Source of the DNA: Microbacterium algeriense
GTDB taxonomy: Bacteria > Actinomycetota > Actinomycetes > Actinomycetales > Microbacteriaceae
Length of the DNA stretch: 64,000 bases
NCBI RefSeq assembly: GCF_008868005.1
Contig: NZ_WAAO01000003.1
Coordinates: 372,001-436,000 of the forward strand
Direction of reading: 5' to 3'
Below the pieces are notes generated by a model. That model had not been told where the DNA came from. It saw only the letters and a program-made list of their open reading frames with translations, and did not search any database. Positions 20,328 to 27,222 of the stretch are shown piece by piece; positions within the stretch are counted from its first letter, which is position 1, and each line of letters begins with the position of its first letter. The position numbers and the translations under genes were made by a program.

Positions 20328-20590
20328 CGTGCCGCCTGCGCCAGGGTCTCGTCGGACGCTGTGAACGTGGAGGCGACGGAGGCCGTGTCGGCCGCGGAGT
20401 TCGTCGCCGTCTGCGCGAGTGCGGAGAGGATCTGCGTCAGCAGCGACTCAGCCTCGCCCAGCGCGCCTTCGACGGAGGGCGAACCGGTGCCGGCGAAAGA
20501 CAGGCACGACGTGATGACCGGCGCGGCACTTGCCGTCAGCCGCGCCTGCGCCGTGTCGAGCGCGTCCTTCTGGACATCGAGATCGGACAT
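20324..20590 (-). CDS. Small EspC/WXG100-like helical protein
   Basis: An 88-residue Ala/Ser/Thr-rich protein beginning MSDLDVQKDALDTAQARLTA. It is predicted to be two long helices joined by a turn around SFAGTGSPSVEGAL. No W-x-G is present, so it fits the EspC-type variants better than classic WXG100. Such proteins are usually partners of type VII secretion substrates. The ATG at 20590 is set by an AAGGAG ribosome binding site about 6 nt upstream and by length. Its stop overlaps the hydrolase start. Confidence 0.7.
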   Translation of the reverse strand: MSDLDVQKDALDTAQARLTASAAPVITSCLSFAGTGSPSVEGALGEAESLLTQILSALAQTATNSAADTASVASTFTASDETLAQAAR

Positions 20591-20641
20591 CGGTACTCCT
20601 TCCCCCCGGAGCTTCCACCATAGGGCCGCCTGTTGCATGAC

Positions 20642-20667
20642 GGCGATGGGGAGATCTCCCCATCGCC
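20642..20667. promoter_or_regulatory. Perfect 26-bp palindrome between the cassette and DUF937
   Basis: The left half GGCGATGGGGAGA (20642-20654) is followed at once by its exact reverse complement (20655-20667). It lies 52 bp upstream of the EspC-like gene and 62 bp upstream of the divergent DUF937 gene. It is too close to both start regions to be a simple terminator, so an operator for a dimeric regulator acting on both promoters is the best reading. Confidence 0.6.
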
Positions 20668-20679
20668 CGCCATCCGCAC

Positions 20680-20685
20680 TACTGT
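20680..20685 (+). promoter_or_regulatory. Candidate -10 TACTGT of the DUF937 gene
   Basis: TACTGT lies 12 bp right of the palindrome and 44 bp before the ATG at 20729, giving a normal leader with a ribosome binding site (GGAAGGA near 20716). The -35 region would fall inside the palindrome, which fits repression. Confidence 0.35.
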
Positions 20686-20728
20686 GATCGGTGACGCGGG
20701 CGGACGCCCACCGACGGAAGGAATCCTC

Positions 20729-21322
20729 ATGGCTCTTGACGACATCCTCACCCAGGTGCCGATCGACGACATCGCCGAGAAGCTGGGCGTCTCGCGCGAC
20801 GAGGCGAAGGTCGCGGTCGAACAGGGCGGCGCCGTGCTCCTGAGCGGATTGGCGAAGAACGCCGAGACCACCGAGGGCTCCGCGGCGATCGAGGCCGCGC
20901 TCAAGAAGCACTCCGGCTCGACGCCCGCCAGCACGGTGGACGACATCGATCAGGCCGACGGTGGCAAGATCGTCGCGCACATCCTCGGCTCGAAGGAGAA
21001 GGAGGTCACGAAGGAGCTCACGGAGTCGAAGGCGACCCCCGGAATCGACTTCGGCAAGCTCCTGCCCATCCTCGCCCCCATCGTCATGGGTCTCATCGCG
21101 AACGCGACGAAGGACAAGAGCGCCAAGACCGACGCCGGGGCGGAGAGCTCCGGCGGCATCGGCGACGTGATCGGCGGCATCCTCGGCGGCGGCGACAAGG
21201 GCGGCTCGGGCGGCGGCATCGGCGACGTCATCGGCGGACTGCTCGGCGGCGGGAACAGCGGCTCGGGCGGCGGAATCGACCTCGGCGGCATCCTCGGCGG
21301 ATTGTTCGGCGGGAAGAAGTAG
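20729..21322 (+). CDS. DUF937 domain protein with Gly-rich tail
   Basis: A 197-residue protein starting MALDDILTQVPIDDIAEKLG. The N-terminal ~130 residues are the helical DUF937 domain (conserved QGGAVLLSGLAKNAET and a D-x-x-D-G-x-K-I-x-x-H-I-L-G segment). The remaining ~60 residues are Gly-rich with three repeats of the type G-G-I-G-D-V-I-G-G-I-L-G-G. No signal peptide. DUF937 has no settled function. It is divergent from the EspC-like cassette and shares the palindrome, so co-regulation is possible. Confidence 0.85.
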   Translation: MALDDILTQVPIDDIAEKLGVSRDEAKVAVEQGGAVLLSGLAKNAETTEGSAAIEAALKKHSGSTPASTVDDIDQADGGKIVAHILGSKEKEVTKELTESKATPGIDFGKLLPILAPIVMGLIANATKDKSAKTDAGAESSGGIGDVIGGILGGGDKGGSGGGIGDVIGGLLGGGNSGSGGGIDLGGILGGLFGGKK

Positions 21323-21358
21323 CCCGCCCTCCGCGCTCCGTCTGGGCGAAGCTCCCGA

Positions 21359-22369
21359 TCAGCGACCGGATGCGGTGATGACGATGCGTCCGCCCCTGCG
21401 GGCGGCTGCGCACCCGGGCAGGTCGATCGGCCCCTGACCCCGCCAGTCGGTGACGAGCCGGGCGACCTCGAGGGTCTGCGCGCGGGTGAGGGCGACCCCG
21501 AACTCGCTGTCGACGACGAGGCGGATGATCCTGTTCCGCAGGGCGGCGGGGTTCGCGGCGAGCGCGGCCACGCTGACGGAGATGCCGGCCTCGGCGTGCT
21601 CGACGATGTCCTCGATCGTCTCGTGGATCATCTCGTCGAAAGCCTCGGCGTCTTCGCGCAGCTGCTCGGCCGTCCGGGCGAGAGCTTCCGCGATACCCGG
21701 ACCGAGTTCGGTCTCGAGCACCGGCAGCACACGCTCGCGCACGCGCACTCTGGCGTACCGTGCGTCGGCGTTGTGGGGATCGTTCCAGGCCGTCAGGCCG
21801 GATGCCGCGACGAACGCCTGCGTCGTCTCCCGGCGCACCGCGAGCAGCGGTCGGATCCACCGCAGGCCGTCGTCATCCTCGCGGACCGGGGCCATGCCCT
21901 GCAGGCTCGCGGCTCCGGAGCCTCGCGCGAGACCCAGGAGCACCGTCTCGGCCTGATCGTCCAGGGTGTGACCGAGGAGCACGGCCGCCGCCGACACGTC
22001 CAGGGCGGCGTCGCGCAGAACCCGGTACCGGGCGTCGCGGGCGGCGGCCTCCGGACCGCCCGCCCCGTCGACGGCCACCCGCACCACGAGGGCATCGAGG
22101 CCGAGGTCGCGCGCGGCGCCCGCTGCCGCCTCCGCAACGGCGGCCGAGTCATCCTGCAGCCCGTGATCGACCGTGAGGGTCGCCGCGCGGAGCCCGCATC
22201 GCGGCGCCTCGAAGGCCACGGCCGCGGCGAGCGCCAGGGAATCGGCCCCTCCGGAGAGACCGACGATCACGGTCGACCCCTCGGGAAGGTCGGCGAGCGC
22301 GGTGCGCACGGCCAGGCGGATCTCAGCGATGACAGGAGGGAGAGACGGCACGCTTCCACGGTAGGGCAC
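21359..22369 (-). CDS. tilS: tRNA(Ile)-lysidine synthase
   Basis: A ~336-residue N-type ATP pyrophosphatase that modifies C34 of tRNA-Ile(CAU) to lysidine so it reads AUA. The P-loop IVGLSGGADSLALAAAV is near residue 37, and the VDHGLQDDSAAVAEAA and LLGHTLDDQAETVLL motifs follow. The C-terminal ~110 residues are the shorter actinobacterial tail. The start is uncertain: GTG at 22369 gives the full length and GTG at 22351 is an alternative. The usual next gene, hpt, is 3.5 kb away. Confidence 0.94.
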   Translation of the reverse strand: MPYRGSVPSLPPVIAEIRLAVRTALADLPEGSTVIVGLSGGADSLALAAAVAFEAPRCGLRAATLTVDHGLQDDSAAVAEAAAGAARDLGLDALVVRVAVDGAGGPEAAARDARYRVLRDAALDVSAAAVLLGHTLDDQAETVLLGLARGSGAASLQGMAPVREDDDGLRWIRPLLAVRRETTQAFVAASGLTAWNDPHNADARYARVRVRERVLPVLETELGPGIAEALARTAEQLREDAEAFDEMIHETIEDIVEHAEAGISVSVAALAANPAALRNRIIRLVVDSEFGVALTRAQTLEVARLVTDWRGQGPIDLPGCAAARRGGRIVITASGR

Positions 22370-22413
22370 GGCCGTCGCGGGGCCGAGCGGATGCAGCGCC
22401 GCATCGGCCGGAC

Positions 22414-22419
22414 TATCCT
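22414..22419 (+). promoter_or_regulatory. -10 element TATCCT of the TMEM175-like gene
   Basis: TATCCT, 6 nt (GACGCC), then GTG at 22426. This supports the GTG as the start codon and a leaderless mRNA. Confidence 0.45.
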
Positions 22420-22425
22420 GACGCC

Positions 22426-23088
22426 GTGACCGACAACGCGCGTACGCGACCCTTCCGCACCGAGCGGTTCAAGGCCTTCGTCGACGCCGTCGTGGCCATC
22501 GCGATGACCCTGCTCATCCTGCCGCTGCTGGAGGCCGTCTCCGATGCCGCCTCCGGAGATCTCACGACCGCGGAGTTCTTCCGCGAGCACTCGGGGCAGC
22601 TGGTCAGCTTCGGGCTGAGCTTCCTCCTCATCGCCATGTTCTGGATGGGGCACCACAGCCAGTACCGCGACGTCGAGTGGATCACGGTGCCGCTGCTGTG
22701 GATCAACGTCGCGTGGATGGCGACGATCGTCTGGCTGCCCGTGCCGACCGCGATGCTCGGCCAGCTGGACTCCGATGCGCTCCAGGCCGTGGTCTACATC
22801 GGGACGCTCATCATGACGCAGGTCACGACGCTCGCGGGCTGGCTCTACCTGCGACGGCACCCCGAGCTCACGACGGCGCCGCCGGCGGTCCTGCGCGCCG
22901 GCGTCGTCGGCGACCTCGCCGCCATCATCCTCTTCGCGATCGCGCTCGTGATCGCGGTGTTCACCGCGCCGAACGGGTACCTCGCCCTATTCATCCTGCT
23001 GTTGAACGGTCCGCTCTCGCGGCTGCTGAACCGCGTCATGCTCCGCCGCGAGGGCGGATCGGACGCCGAGGCGCCGCCGGTAGGCTAG
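22426..23088 (+). CDS. TMEM175/DUF1211-family potassium channel-like protein
   Basis: A 220-residue protein with six predicted membrane helices. The first helix carries the family signature (RFKAFVDAVVAIAMTLLILP, residues ~13-32), the conserved F-x-D-x-x-x-A-I-x-x-T-L-L motif that lines the pore in TMEM175. Bacterial members have one six-helix unit and assemble as tetramers that leak K+. The C-terminal tail is short and polar. It sits between tilS (divergent) and ppa (same strand, 38 bp gap). Confidence 0.85.
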   Translation: MTDNARTRPFRTERFKAFVDAVVAIAMTLLILPLLEAVSDAASGDLTTAEFFREHSGQLVSFGLSFLLIAMFWMGHHSQYRDVEWITVPLLWINVAWMATIVWLPVPTAMLGQLDSDALQAVVYIGTLIMTQVTTLAGWLYLRRHPELTTAPPAVLRAGVVGDLAAIILFAIALVIAVFTAPNGYLALFILLLNGPLSRLLNRVMLRREGGSDAEAPPVG

Positions 23089-23126
23089 TCCGCGGCATCC
23101 AACCGAACCTTCTGAGGAGCACACGC

Positions 23127-23618
23127 ATGGGCGCACACGACGCCGTCATCGAGATCCCGCGCGGCAGCCGCGTGAAGTACGAGGTCGACCACGAGACCGG
23201 ACGAGTGCACCTCGACCGCGTGCTCTACACGACCTTCGGCTACCCGGCCGACTACGGCTACTTCGACAACACGCTCGGCGAGGACGGCGACCCGCTCGAC
23301 GTGCTCGTGCTGCTCGACCACGCCATCTACCCGGGCGTCGTCGTCGAGGTCCGCCCCGTCGCGGTGCTGAAGATGAGCGACGAGGCCGGCGGAGACGACA
23401 AGCTCGTCGCCGTGCTGTCGAAGGACCCGCGGTGGGCCCACATCCAGGACATCGACGACATCGCCGAGTACACGAAGAAGGAGATCGCGCACTTCTTCGA
23501 GCACTACAAGGACCTCGAGCCCAACAAGTGGGTCAAGGTCGACGAGTGGGGGAACGCCGCCGAGGCGCAGCGCATCCTCGACGAGGCCATCGTCCGCTTC
23601 GGCGAGCAGGGTCACTGA
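23127..23618 (+). CDS. ppa: Inorganic pyrophosphatase
   Basis: A 163-residue soluble family I enzyme that hydrolyses PPi to phosphate. The metal-binding signature DNTLGEDGDPLDVLVLLD is near residue 50 (D-x-D-P-x-D core), preceded by YGYFD and followed by KDPRWAHIQDIDDI and HFFEHYKDLEPNKWVKVDEW. Size and motifs are typical. The ATG at 23127 has GAGGAG 8 nt upstream, a normal ribosome binding site. It is in a normal position just outside the tilS-hpt region. Confidence 0.97.
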   Translation: MGAHDAVIEIPRGSRVKYEVDHETGRVHLDRVLYTTFGYPADYGYFDNTLGEDGDPLDVLVLLDHAIYPGVVVEVRPVAVLKMSDEAGGDDKLVAVLSKDPRWAHIQDIDDIAEYTKKEIAHFFEHYKDLEPNKWVKVDEWGNAAEAQRILDEAIVRFGEQGH

Positions 23619-23625
23619 CTCCACC

Positions 23626-23739
23626 GGGTCGCTGAGCCAGCCATGCTGGGTCGCTGACCCACCCACGCTGGGTCGCTGACCCACCCACGCTGGGTCGCTG
23701 ACCCACCCATGCTGGGTCGCTGAGCTTGTCGAAGCGAAG
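23626..23739. repeat. Second tandem array: four 22-bp units plus one REP-like unit
   Basis: Units begin at 23626, 23648, 23670, 23692 and 23714, each with GGGTCGCTGA. The first four are 22 bp long and end in variants of CCCACCCACGCT; the last continues GCTTGTCGAAGCG like the 24-bp element near hpt. Units 2-4 contain GGGTC-GCT-GACCC, a small inverted repeat. The array begins 7 bp after the ppa stop codon. Confidence 0.85.
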
Positions 23740-23772
23740 ACCCCCGGTCCCACAAGGGAACCGGGGGTCTTC
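23736..23772. terminator. Bidirectional terminator between ppa and the M23 gene
   Basis: GAAGACCCCCGGT (23736-23748) pairs perfectly with ACCGGGGGTCTTC (23760-23772). The inner CCC/GGG extends the stem around an ACAA loop, with one A bulged. It lies between convergent genes and its left arm shares bases with the last repeat unit. Confidence 0.8.
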
Positions 23773-23794
23773 CGCGTCTGGGGTTCGAGGTCGC

Positions 23795-25159
23795 TCAGGC
23801 GGAGACGCCGCGCTGCGCGAGGAACTGCACCGGGTTGACGGCGCCGCCGTTCACGTAGACCTCGAAGTGGAGGTGGCAGCCGAACGAGCGGCCGGTGTTG
23901 CCGGCGTAGGCGATGACCTGTCCTGACTGCACCCACTGGCCGGAGCGGACGAGGATACCGCCATCGCGGATGTGCGCGTAGCCGGTGCCGATGCCGCCGC
24001 CGTGCTGGATGCGGATGTAGTTGCCGTAGCCGCCGTTGCCGCCGGCGTAGTCGACGGTTCCGGACTGCGCGGCGTAGATCGCGGCGCCGCAGCCGTTGGC
24101 GAAGTCGGTGCCGTAGTGGAAGCTCGACGAGCATCCCTGCGGCCCGCACTGCTGAGAACGGGGGCCGTAGCCGGAGCTCTTTCCACCGCCGTGGGGACGG
24201 CACCAGCCGCCGCTGCCCTGGCTGCCGCCTCCGCCGCCTCCACCGCCGCCGTTGCCTGCGGCGGCTGCTGCCGCTTCGCGGGCCTCGCGCTCCCGACGTG
24301 CCTTCTCCGCGGCTTCGACGCCGGCCTGGTATCCGGCGACGGTCTTCGCGGTGTTGTCCTTGAGGGCTGCGAGCTGCGCCTGCATGGTGGCGAGGTTCGC
24401 GGACTGCTCGTCGAGCGCGGCCTGCGCGGCATCCGCGGCCTGCTGGGCGACGACCATCTTCTCTTCGGCGATCTTCTGCAGCCGGTCGCGCTCGTCGCGG
24501 GCGACGATGGCCTGGTCGCTGAGCGACTGCGCGGAGTTGCGGGCCGCGACGGCGTCGTCGTAGACCGACTGGTTGTACTCGAGGAGCTTGTCCATCGTGC
24601 CGAGGCGGGCGAGCAGCTCGTCGGCGTTGTCCGGGGAACCGGCGAAGAAGAGTTCCAGCGAGGTGTCGTCACCGCCGTTGCGGTACAGCTGGGCGGCGAC
24701 CTGACCGGCCTTGCGGGCGGACTCGTCGGCCTTCGCCGCCTGCTCGTCGGCCTTCGCCTGAAGAGTGTCCGCCTCGGTGGCGGCGGCGAAGTAGCTCTGC
24801 TGCGCTTCGTAGAACTCGTCGGAGGCGACCTTCGCGGCGGCCTGCGTCTCGGCGACCTTGCGGGTCAGCGACTGGATCAGGCCCTCGATACGGCTGACCT
24901 CGGCGGCCTTCGCCGCCTCGCTGTTCTTGGCGCGCTGCACATCGTCCCAGCTCGGGTACGAGGCGGCGTAAGCGGCGGAGACGCCGTTGGAGATGCCGAA
25001 CGCACTGAGGGCGACGACGCTGAGCACTCCGATGCCGAGAGCTCCGCGACGGCTGACACCGGCCTTGTCGAACGCACGACGTTCGGTCGGACTGGGCGCG
25101 CAGCCGCAATCCTCGGATGCCGCCGCGACAGCAGCATCCAGCGTGATCTTGTCGTTCAC
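23795..25159 (-). CDS. Secreted coiled-coil M23 endopeptidase
   Basis: A 454-residue protein. A ~35-residue N-terminus with Cys pairs precedes SRRGALGIGVLSVVALSAFG, a Tat-like or Sec signal. A long coiled coil (about 68-300) follows, with a Gly linker and a LytM/M23 domain with intact zinc site: His348 and Asp352 (HYGTDF), and His429 and His431 (HLHFE). It probably cuts peptidoglycan cross-links, with the coiled coil controlling access as in EnvC-like proteins. A FtsEX-type regulator is not in the window. It faces ppa across a strong terminator. Confidence 0.92.
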   Translation of the reverse strand: MNDKITLDAAVAAASEDCGCAPSPTERRAFDKAGVSRRGALGIGVLSVVALSAFGISNGVSAAYAASYPSWDDVQRAKNSEAAKAAEVSRIEGLIQSLTRKVAETQAAAKVASDEFYEAQQSYFAAATEADTLQAKADEQAAKADESARKAGQVAAQLYRNGGDDTSLELFFAGSPDNADELLARLGTMDKLLEYNQSVYDDAVAARNSAQSLSDQAIVARDERDRLQKIAEEKMVVAQQAADAAQAALDEQSANLATMQAQLAALKDNTAKTVAGYQAGVEAAEKARREREAREAAAAAAGNGGGGGGGGGSQGSGGWCRPHGGGKSSGYGPRSQQCGPQGCSSSFHYGTDFANGCGAAIYAAQSGTVDYAGGNGGYGNYIRIQHGGGIGTGYAHIRDGGILVRSGQWVQSGQVIAYAGNTGRSFGCHLHFEVYVNGGAVNPVQFLAQRGVSA

Positions 25160-25368
25160 ACGGCCCCTTCCGCCGGTTTCACAGTTGCCACACTAACAAC
25201 AACTTTCACATCCGCACCAGGGTGGATCGTCGGCGATCCGGGCAGCGCCGACCCCTCATCGTCCCCCCGGAACACGCCCGGGAGGCGGCGGCGCGCCCTC
25301 GATTCGCGATTTGCGCAGAACATCCCTTATGCTTGAGCGTCGGCAAGGAAGTCCCCCGGGACTGACTC

Positions 25369-25441
25369 GGCCCCATCGTTTAGCGGCCTAGGACGCCGCC
25401 CTTTCACGGCGGTAGCACGGGTTCGAATCCCGTTGGGGTCA
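25369..25441 (+). tRNA. tRNA-Glu (TTC)
   Basis: The cloverleaf is complete in 73 nt. The acceptor GGCCCCA pairs with TGGGGTC (one G-T), the anticodon stem-loop is CCGCC-CTTTCAC-GGCGG with anticodon TTC, and the T-arm has GGTTCGAATCC. CCA is not encoded. It comes first in a three-tRNA cluster. Confidence 0.96.
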
Positions 25442-25470
25442 CACCTTCCGATACAATTGAAAACAAGTAT

Positions 25471-25544
25471 GGCCCTGTAGCGCAGTTGGTTAGCGTGCCG
25501 CCCTGTCACGGCGGAGGTCGCGGGTTCAAGTCCCGTCAGGGTCG
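25471..25544 (+). tRNA. tRNA-Asp (GTC)
   Basis: A 74-nt cloverleaf. The acceptor GGCCCTG pairs with CAGGGTC, the anticodon stem-loop is CCGCC-CTGTCAC-GGCGG with anticodon GTC, and the T-loop is GGTTCAAGTCC. It starts 29 bp after tRNA-Glu and is probably co-transcribed with it. Confidence 0.96.
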
Positions 25545-25555
25545 CTCCGTGCGAC

Positions 25556-25579
25556 GAGCTCTTTCTTCGGAGAGGGCTC
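25556..25579 (+). terminator. Hairpin after tRNA-Asp
   Basis: GAGCTCTTTC (25556-25565), a TTCG tetraloop and GAGAGGGCTC (25570-25579) form a 10-bp stem with two G-T pairs, followed by TTCGTCT. It could end the Glu-Asp transcript or act as a processing site. Confidence 0.55.
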
Positions 25580-25613
25580 TTCGTCTAGGACGCGACAGGT
25601 TCGCCGGTCGCGC

Positions 25614-25686
25614 GGCTCTGTAGCTCAGTTGGTAGAGCGTTCGACTGAAAATCGAAAGGTCACCGGATCGATGCCGGTCGGAGCCA
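25614..25686 (+). tRNA. tRNA-Phe (GAA)
   Basis: A 73-nt cloverleaf. The acceptor GGCTCTG pairs with CGGAGCC, the anticodon stem-loop is TTCGA-CTGAAAA-TCGAA with anticodon GAA, and discriminator A is at 25686. Last of the three tRNAs; no integrase lies beside it. Confidence 0.96.
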
Positions 25687-25713
25687 CAAGGCTGATCATT
25701 ACAATCAGCCCAG

Positions 25714-25747
25714 AAACCCTCGCCTAGCTTCTACATGGCGGGGGTTT
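25714..25747 (+). terminator. Rho-independent terminator after the tRNA cluster
   Basis: AAACCCTCGCC pairs with GGCGGGGGTTT across a 12-nt loop, followed by TTGCTTT. The 3' arm ends in a T-run, as expected for intrinsic termination on the plus strand. The rest of the gap up to 25851 shows nothing else I recognise. Confidence 0.75.
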
Positions 25748-25851
25748 TGCTTTGCCCCTGGTGAGGATTCGGTTTCTGGCCGGGACCGGACGGTCACACC
25801 TCGTCCGCCTTCGGCACCGGAGCGGCGCGCTGTTGGTGGGAGGGAGTGGCC

Positions 25852-27069
25852 TCAACCCACCATCTCAACCTGGATCCGCCGGTCGAGATCGTCGAGTTCT
25901 GCCAGAAGCTCGGCGGCGACCCAGACACGATCTCGCTTGCGGCCCGTGATCTCCTGGATGAAGCCGGTATCCGCGAGTTGCGCGATCGCTCGGTAGGTCT
26001 GCTGCTCCGACGCGCCTGAGCGCTTCTCGATCTCCGCGGCAGCCATGACCGGGTGATCGTAGAAGGCGGGAATCAGGGCTGCGACAGCGGAGTCCGCCCG
26101 CGGCCTGAGCTCGGCGGCCCACTCATCAGGCAGGGTCTTGATGCGGGCAATGGACTCGCGCGAGCACACGGCAGCCACGCGGGCCGAACGCGAGAACAGG
26201 TCGATCAGCGGGGCCGGGTCACCCTGTCGGTACGTCCCGAGCGCGGCGAAATAGTCATCGCGCTTGGCGAGAAGCCCGCTGGCAAGGGGCACCACGGCAT
26301 TTCGGGTGACTCCGCGGCGCCGAAGCACCGCCGAGACGAGCGCACGCCCGATACGGCCATTGCCATCAGTGAATGCGTGGATCGACTCGAATTGCGCGTG
26401 ACCGATCGCCGCCTGCACCATCACCGGAACATCGTCGCGGTTGAGGTACTCGACGAGATCCTCCATGAGCGACGGCACGCGTTCCGGCGCCGGCGGCACG
26501 TACAGGGCATCACGAGGCGAGTAGTCGCTTCCACCGATCCAGTTCTGCATGTCTCTGAGCCGCCCCGCGTAGTCGGCCTCGTCGCGGTCGCCCTTCATGA
26601 GCGCCCGGTGTGCGGCGAGAAGACTGTCCAGCGAGAACCTTCCCCGGGTGGCGACTTCCGACACCAGATCGTGCAGCGCGGTGCTCGCGGCCACCATGCT
26701 CGTCGCCGAAATGTTCGAACGGTTTCCCGCGAGGGCCTTCGCGTAGTCCACAGCAGTGGCGGTGATGCGTTCGATCTTCGACGAGGCAACGGACTCGGTC
26801 CGCATCATGAACCGGCTCATCGCAGCCGAATGTCCCTCCGCGTCGGTGTCCGCCTGCGCTACCGCAAGCAGAGCCGACTCCGAGACCACGATCGTCGCGA
26901 TAGGCGGGACGTAGTCGAGGGACGAGATCTTCGACGGGACCGCGGCGTCCACGGACGTCAGCATGCGATCAGCACGAGTGCCACCGCGGGCCTGTTGACG
27001 CCATGGGCGCGTCTCGACGGTGTGCGCCGGCCAGACGCCGTGCCCCATCTCCCTCGTGACGATGTCCAT
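25852..27069 (-). CDS. Fic-family AMPylase with C-terminal winged helix
   Basis: A 405-residue protein. The Fic core has the active loop HAFTDGNGRIGR (near residue 230), where the usual HPF is HAF; the catalytic His, the acidic Asp and the GNGRxGR anion hole are intact. An N-terminal class II inhibitory helix is seen in ASSKIERI (near residue 95), with the Glu that blocks ATP. Residues ~330-380 look like a winged helix (AAAEIEKRSGASEQQTYRAI). The family usually transfers AMP to Ser/Thr/Tyr. The last domain and the perfect inverted repeat upstream suggest self-regulation. Confidence 0.9.
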   Translation of the reverse strand: MDIVTREMGHGVWPAHTVETRPWRQQARGGTRADRMLTSVDAAVPSKISSLDYVPPIATIVVSESALLAVAQADTDAEGHSAAMSRFMMRTESVASSKIERITATAVDYAKALAGNRSNISATSMVAASTALHDLVSEVATRGRFSLDSLLAAHRALMKGDRDEADYAGRLRDMQNWIGGSDYSPRDALYVPPAPERVPSLMEDLVEYLNRDDVPVMVQAAIGHAQFESIHAFTDGNGRIGRALVSAVLRRRGVTRNAVVPLASGLLAKRDDYFAALGTYRQGDPAPLIDLFSRSARVAAVCSRESIARIKTLPDEWAAELRPRADSAVAALIPAFYDHPVMAAAEIEKRSGASEQQTYRAIAQLADTGFIQEITGRKRDRVWVAAELLAELDDLDRRIQVEMVG

Positions 27070-27076
27070 AGCCCCG

Positions 27077-27082
27077 AGTATT
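27077..27082 (-). promoter_or_regulatory. Candidate -10 AATACT of the fic gene
   Basis: AATACT lies 7 nt before the ATG at 27069, close to the window's leaderless layout. The inverted repeat just upstream would cover the -35 region. Confidence 0.4.
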
Positions 27083-27090
27083 GCATGAAC

Positions 27091-27121
27091 TAATCAGGTT
27101 TAGACCGCATAAACCTGATTA
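27091..27121. promoter_or_regulatory. Perfect 12-bp inverted repeat, likely fic operator
   Basis: TAATCAGGTTTA (27091-27102) and TAAACCTGATTA (27110-27121) are exact reverse complements around a 7-bp spacer GACCGCA. The centre-to-centre distance is about two helical turns, as for a dimeric HTH protein. It lies 22-52 bp upstream of fic and is AT-rich in a GC-rich region. The rest of the gap to 27222 shows no other structure. Confidence 0.7.
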
Positions 27122-27222
27122 AGCGCACCGGAAGCCGCATGGAGCGGGCGCGCACCGGCTCAGACGCCTCAGGGATGGCGCCGGTACTGTCGGAAGCGAA
27201 TGGTCGCCGGCGGAGGGCTCAC

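Noticed and set aside
17863..20590. A complete type VII secretion system
   Set aside because: Only substrate-like and partner-like genes are present; no EccC-type ATPase, mycosin or membrane core is in the window.
25200..25368. Promoter or riboswitch between the M23 gene and tRNA-Glu
   Set aside because: The stretch near 25190-25215 is AT-rich and may hold the M23 promoter, but no convincing hexamer pair or structured leader could be fixed.
25752..25949. 65-codon plus-strand frame after the tRNA cluster
   Set aside because: It begins inside the terminator tail and runs into fic on the other strand, with no conserved motif.
25369..27069. Integrated element using tRNA-Phe as attachment site, with fic as cargo
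   Set aside because: No integrase, no repeat of the tRNA 3' end and no composition change were seen next to fic.
25852..27069. Fic-antitoxin pair
   Set aside because: The inhibitory helix is inside the same chain (class II), so no separate antitoxin is expected, and no small gene lies beside it.
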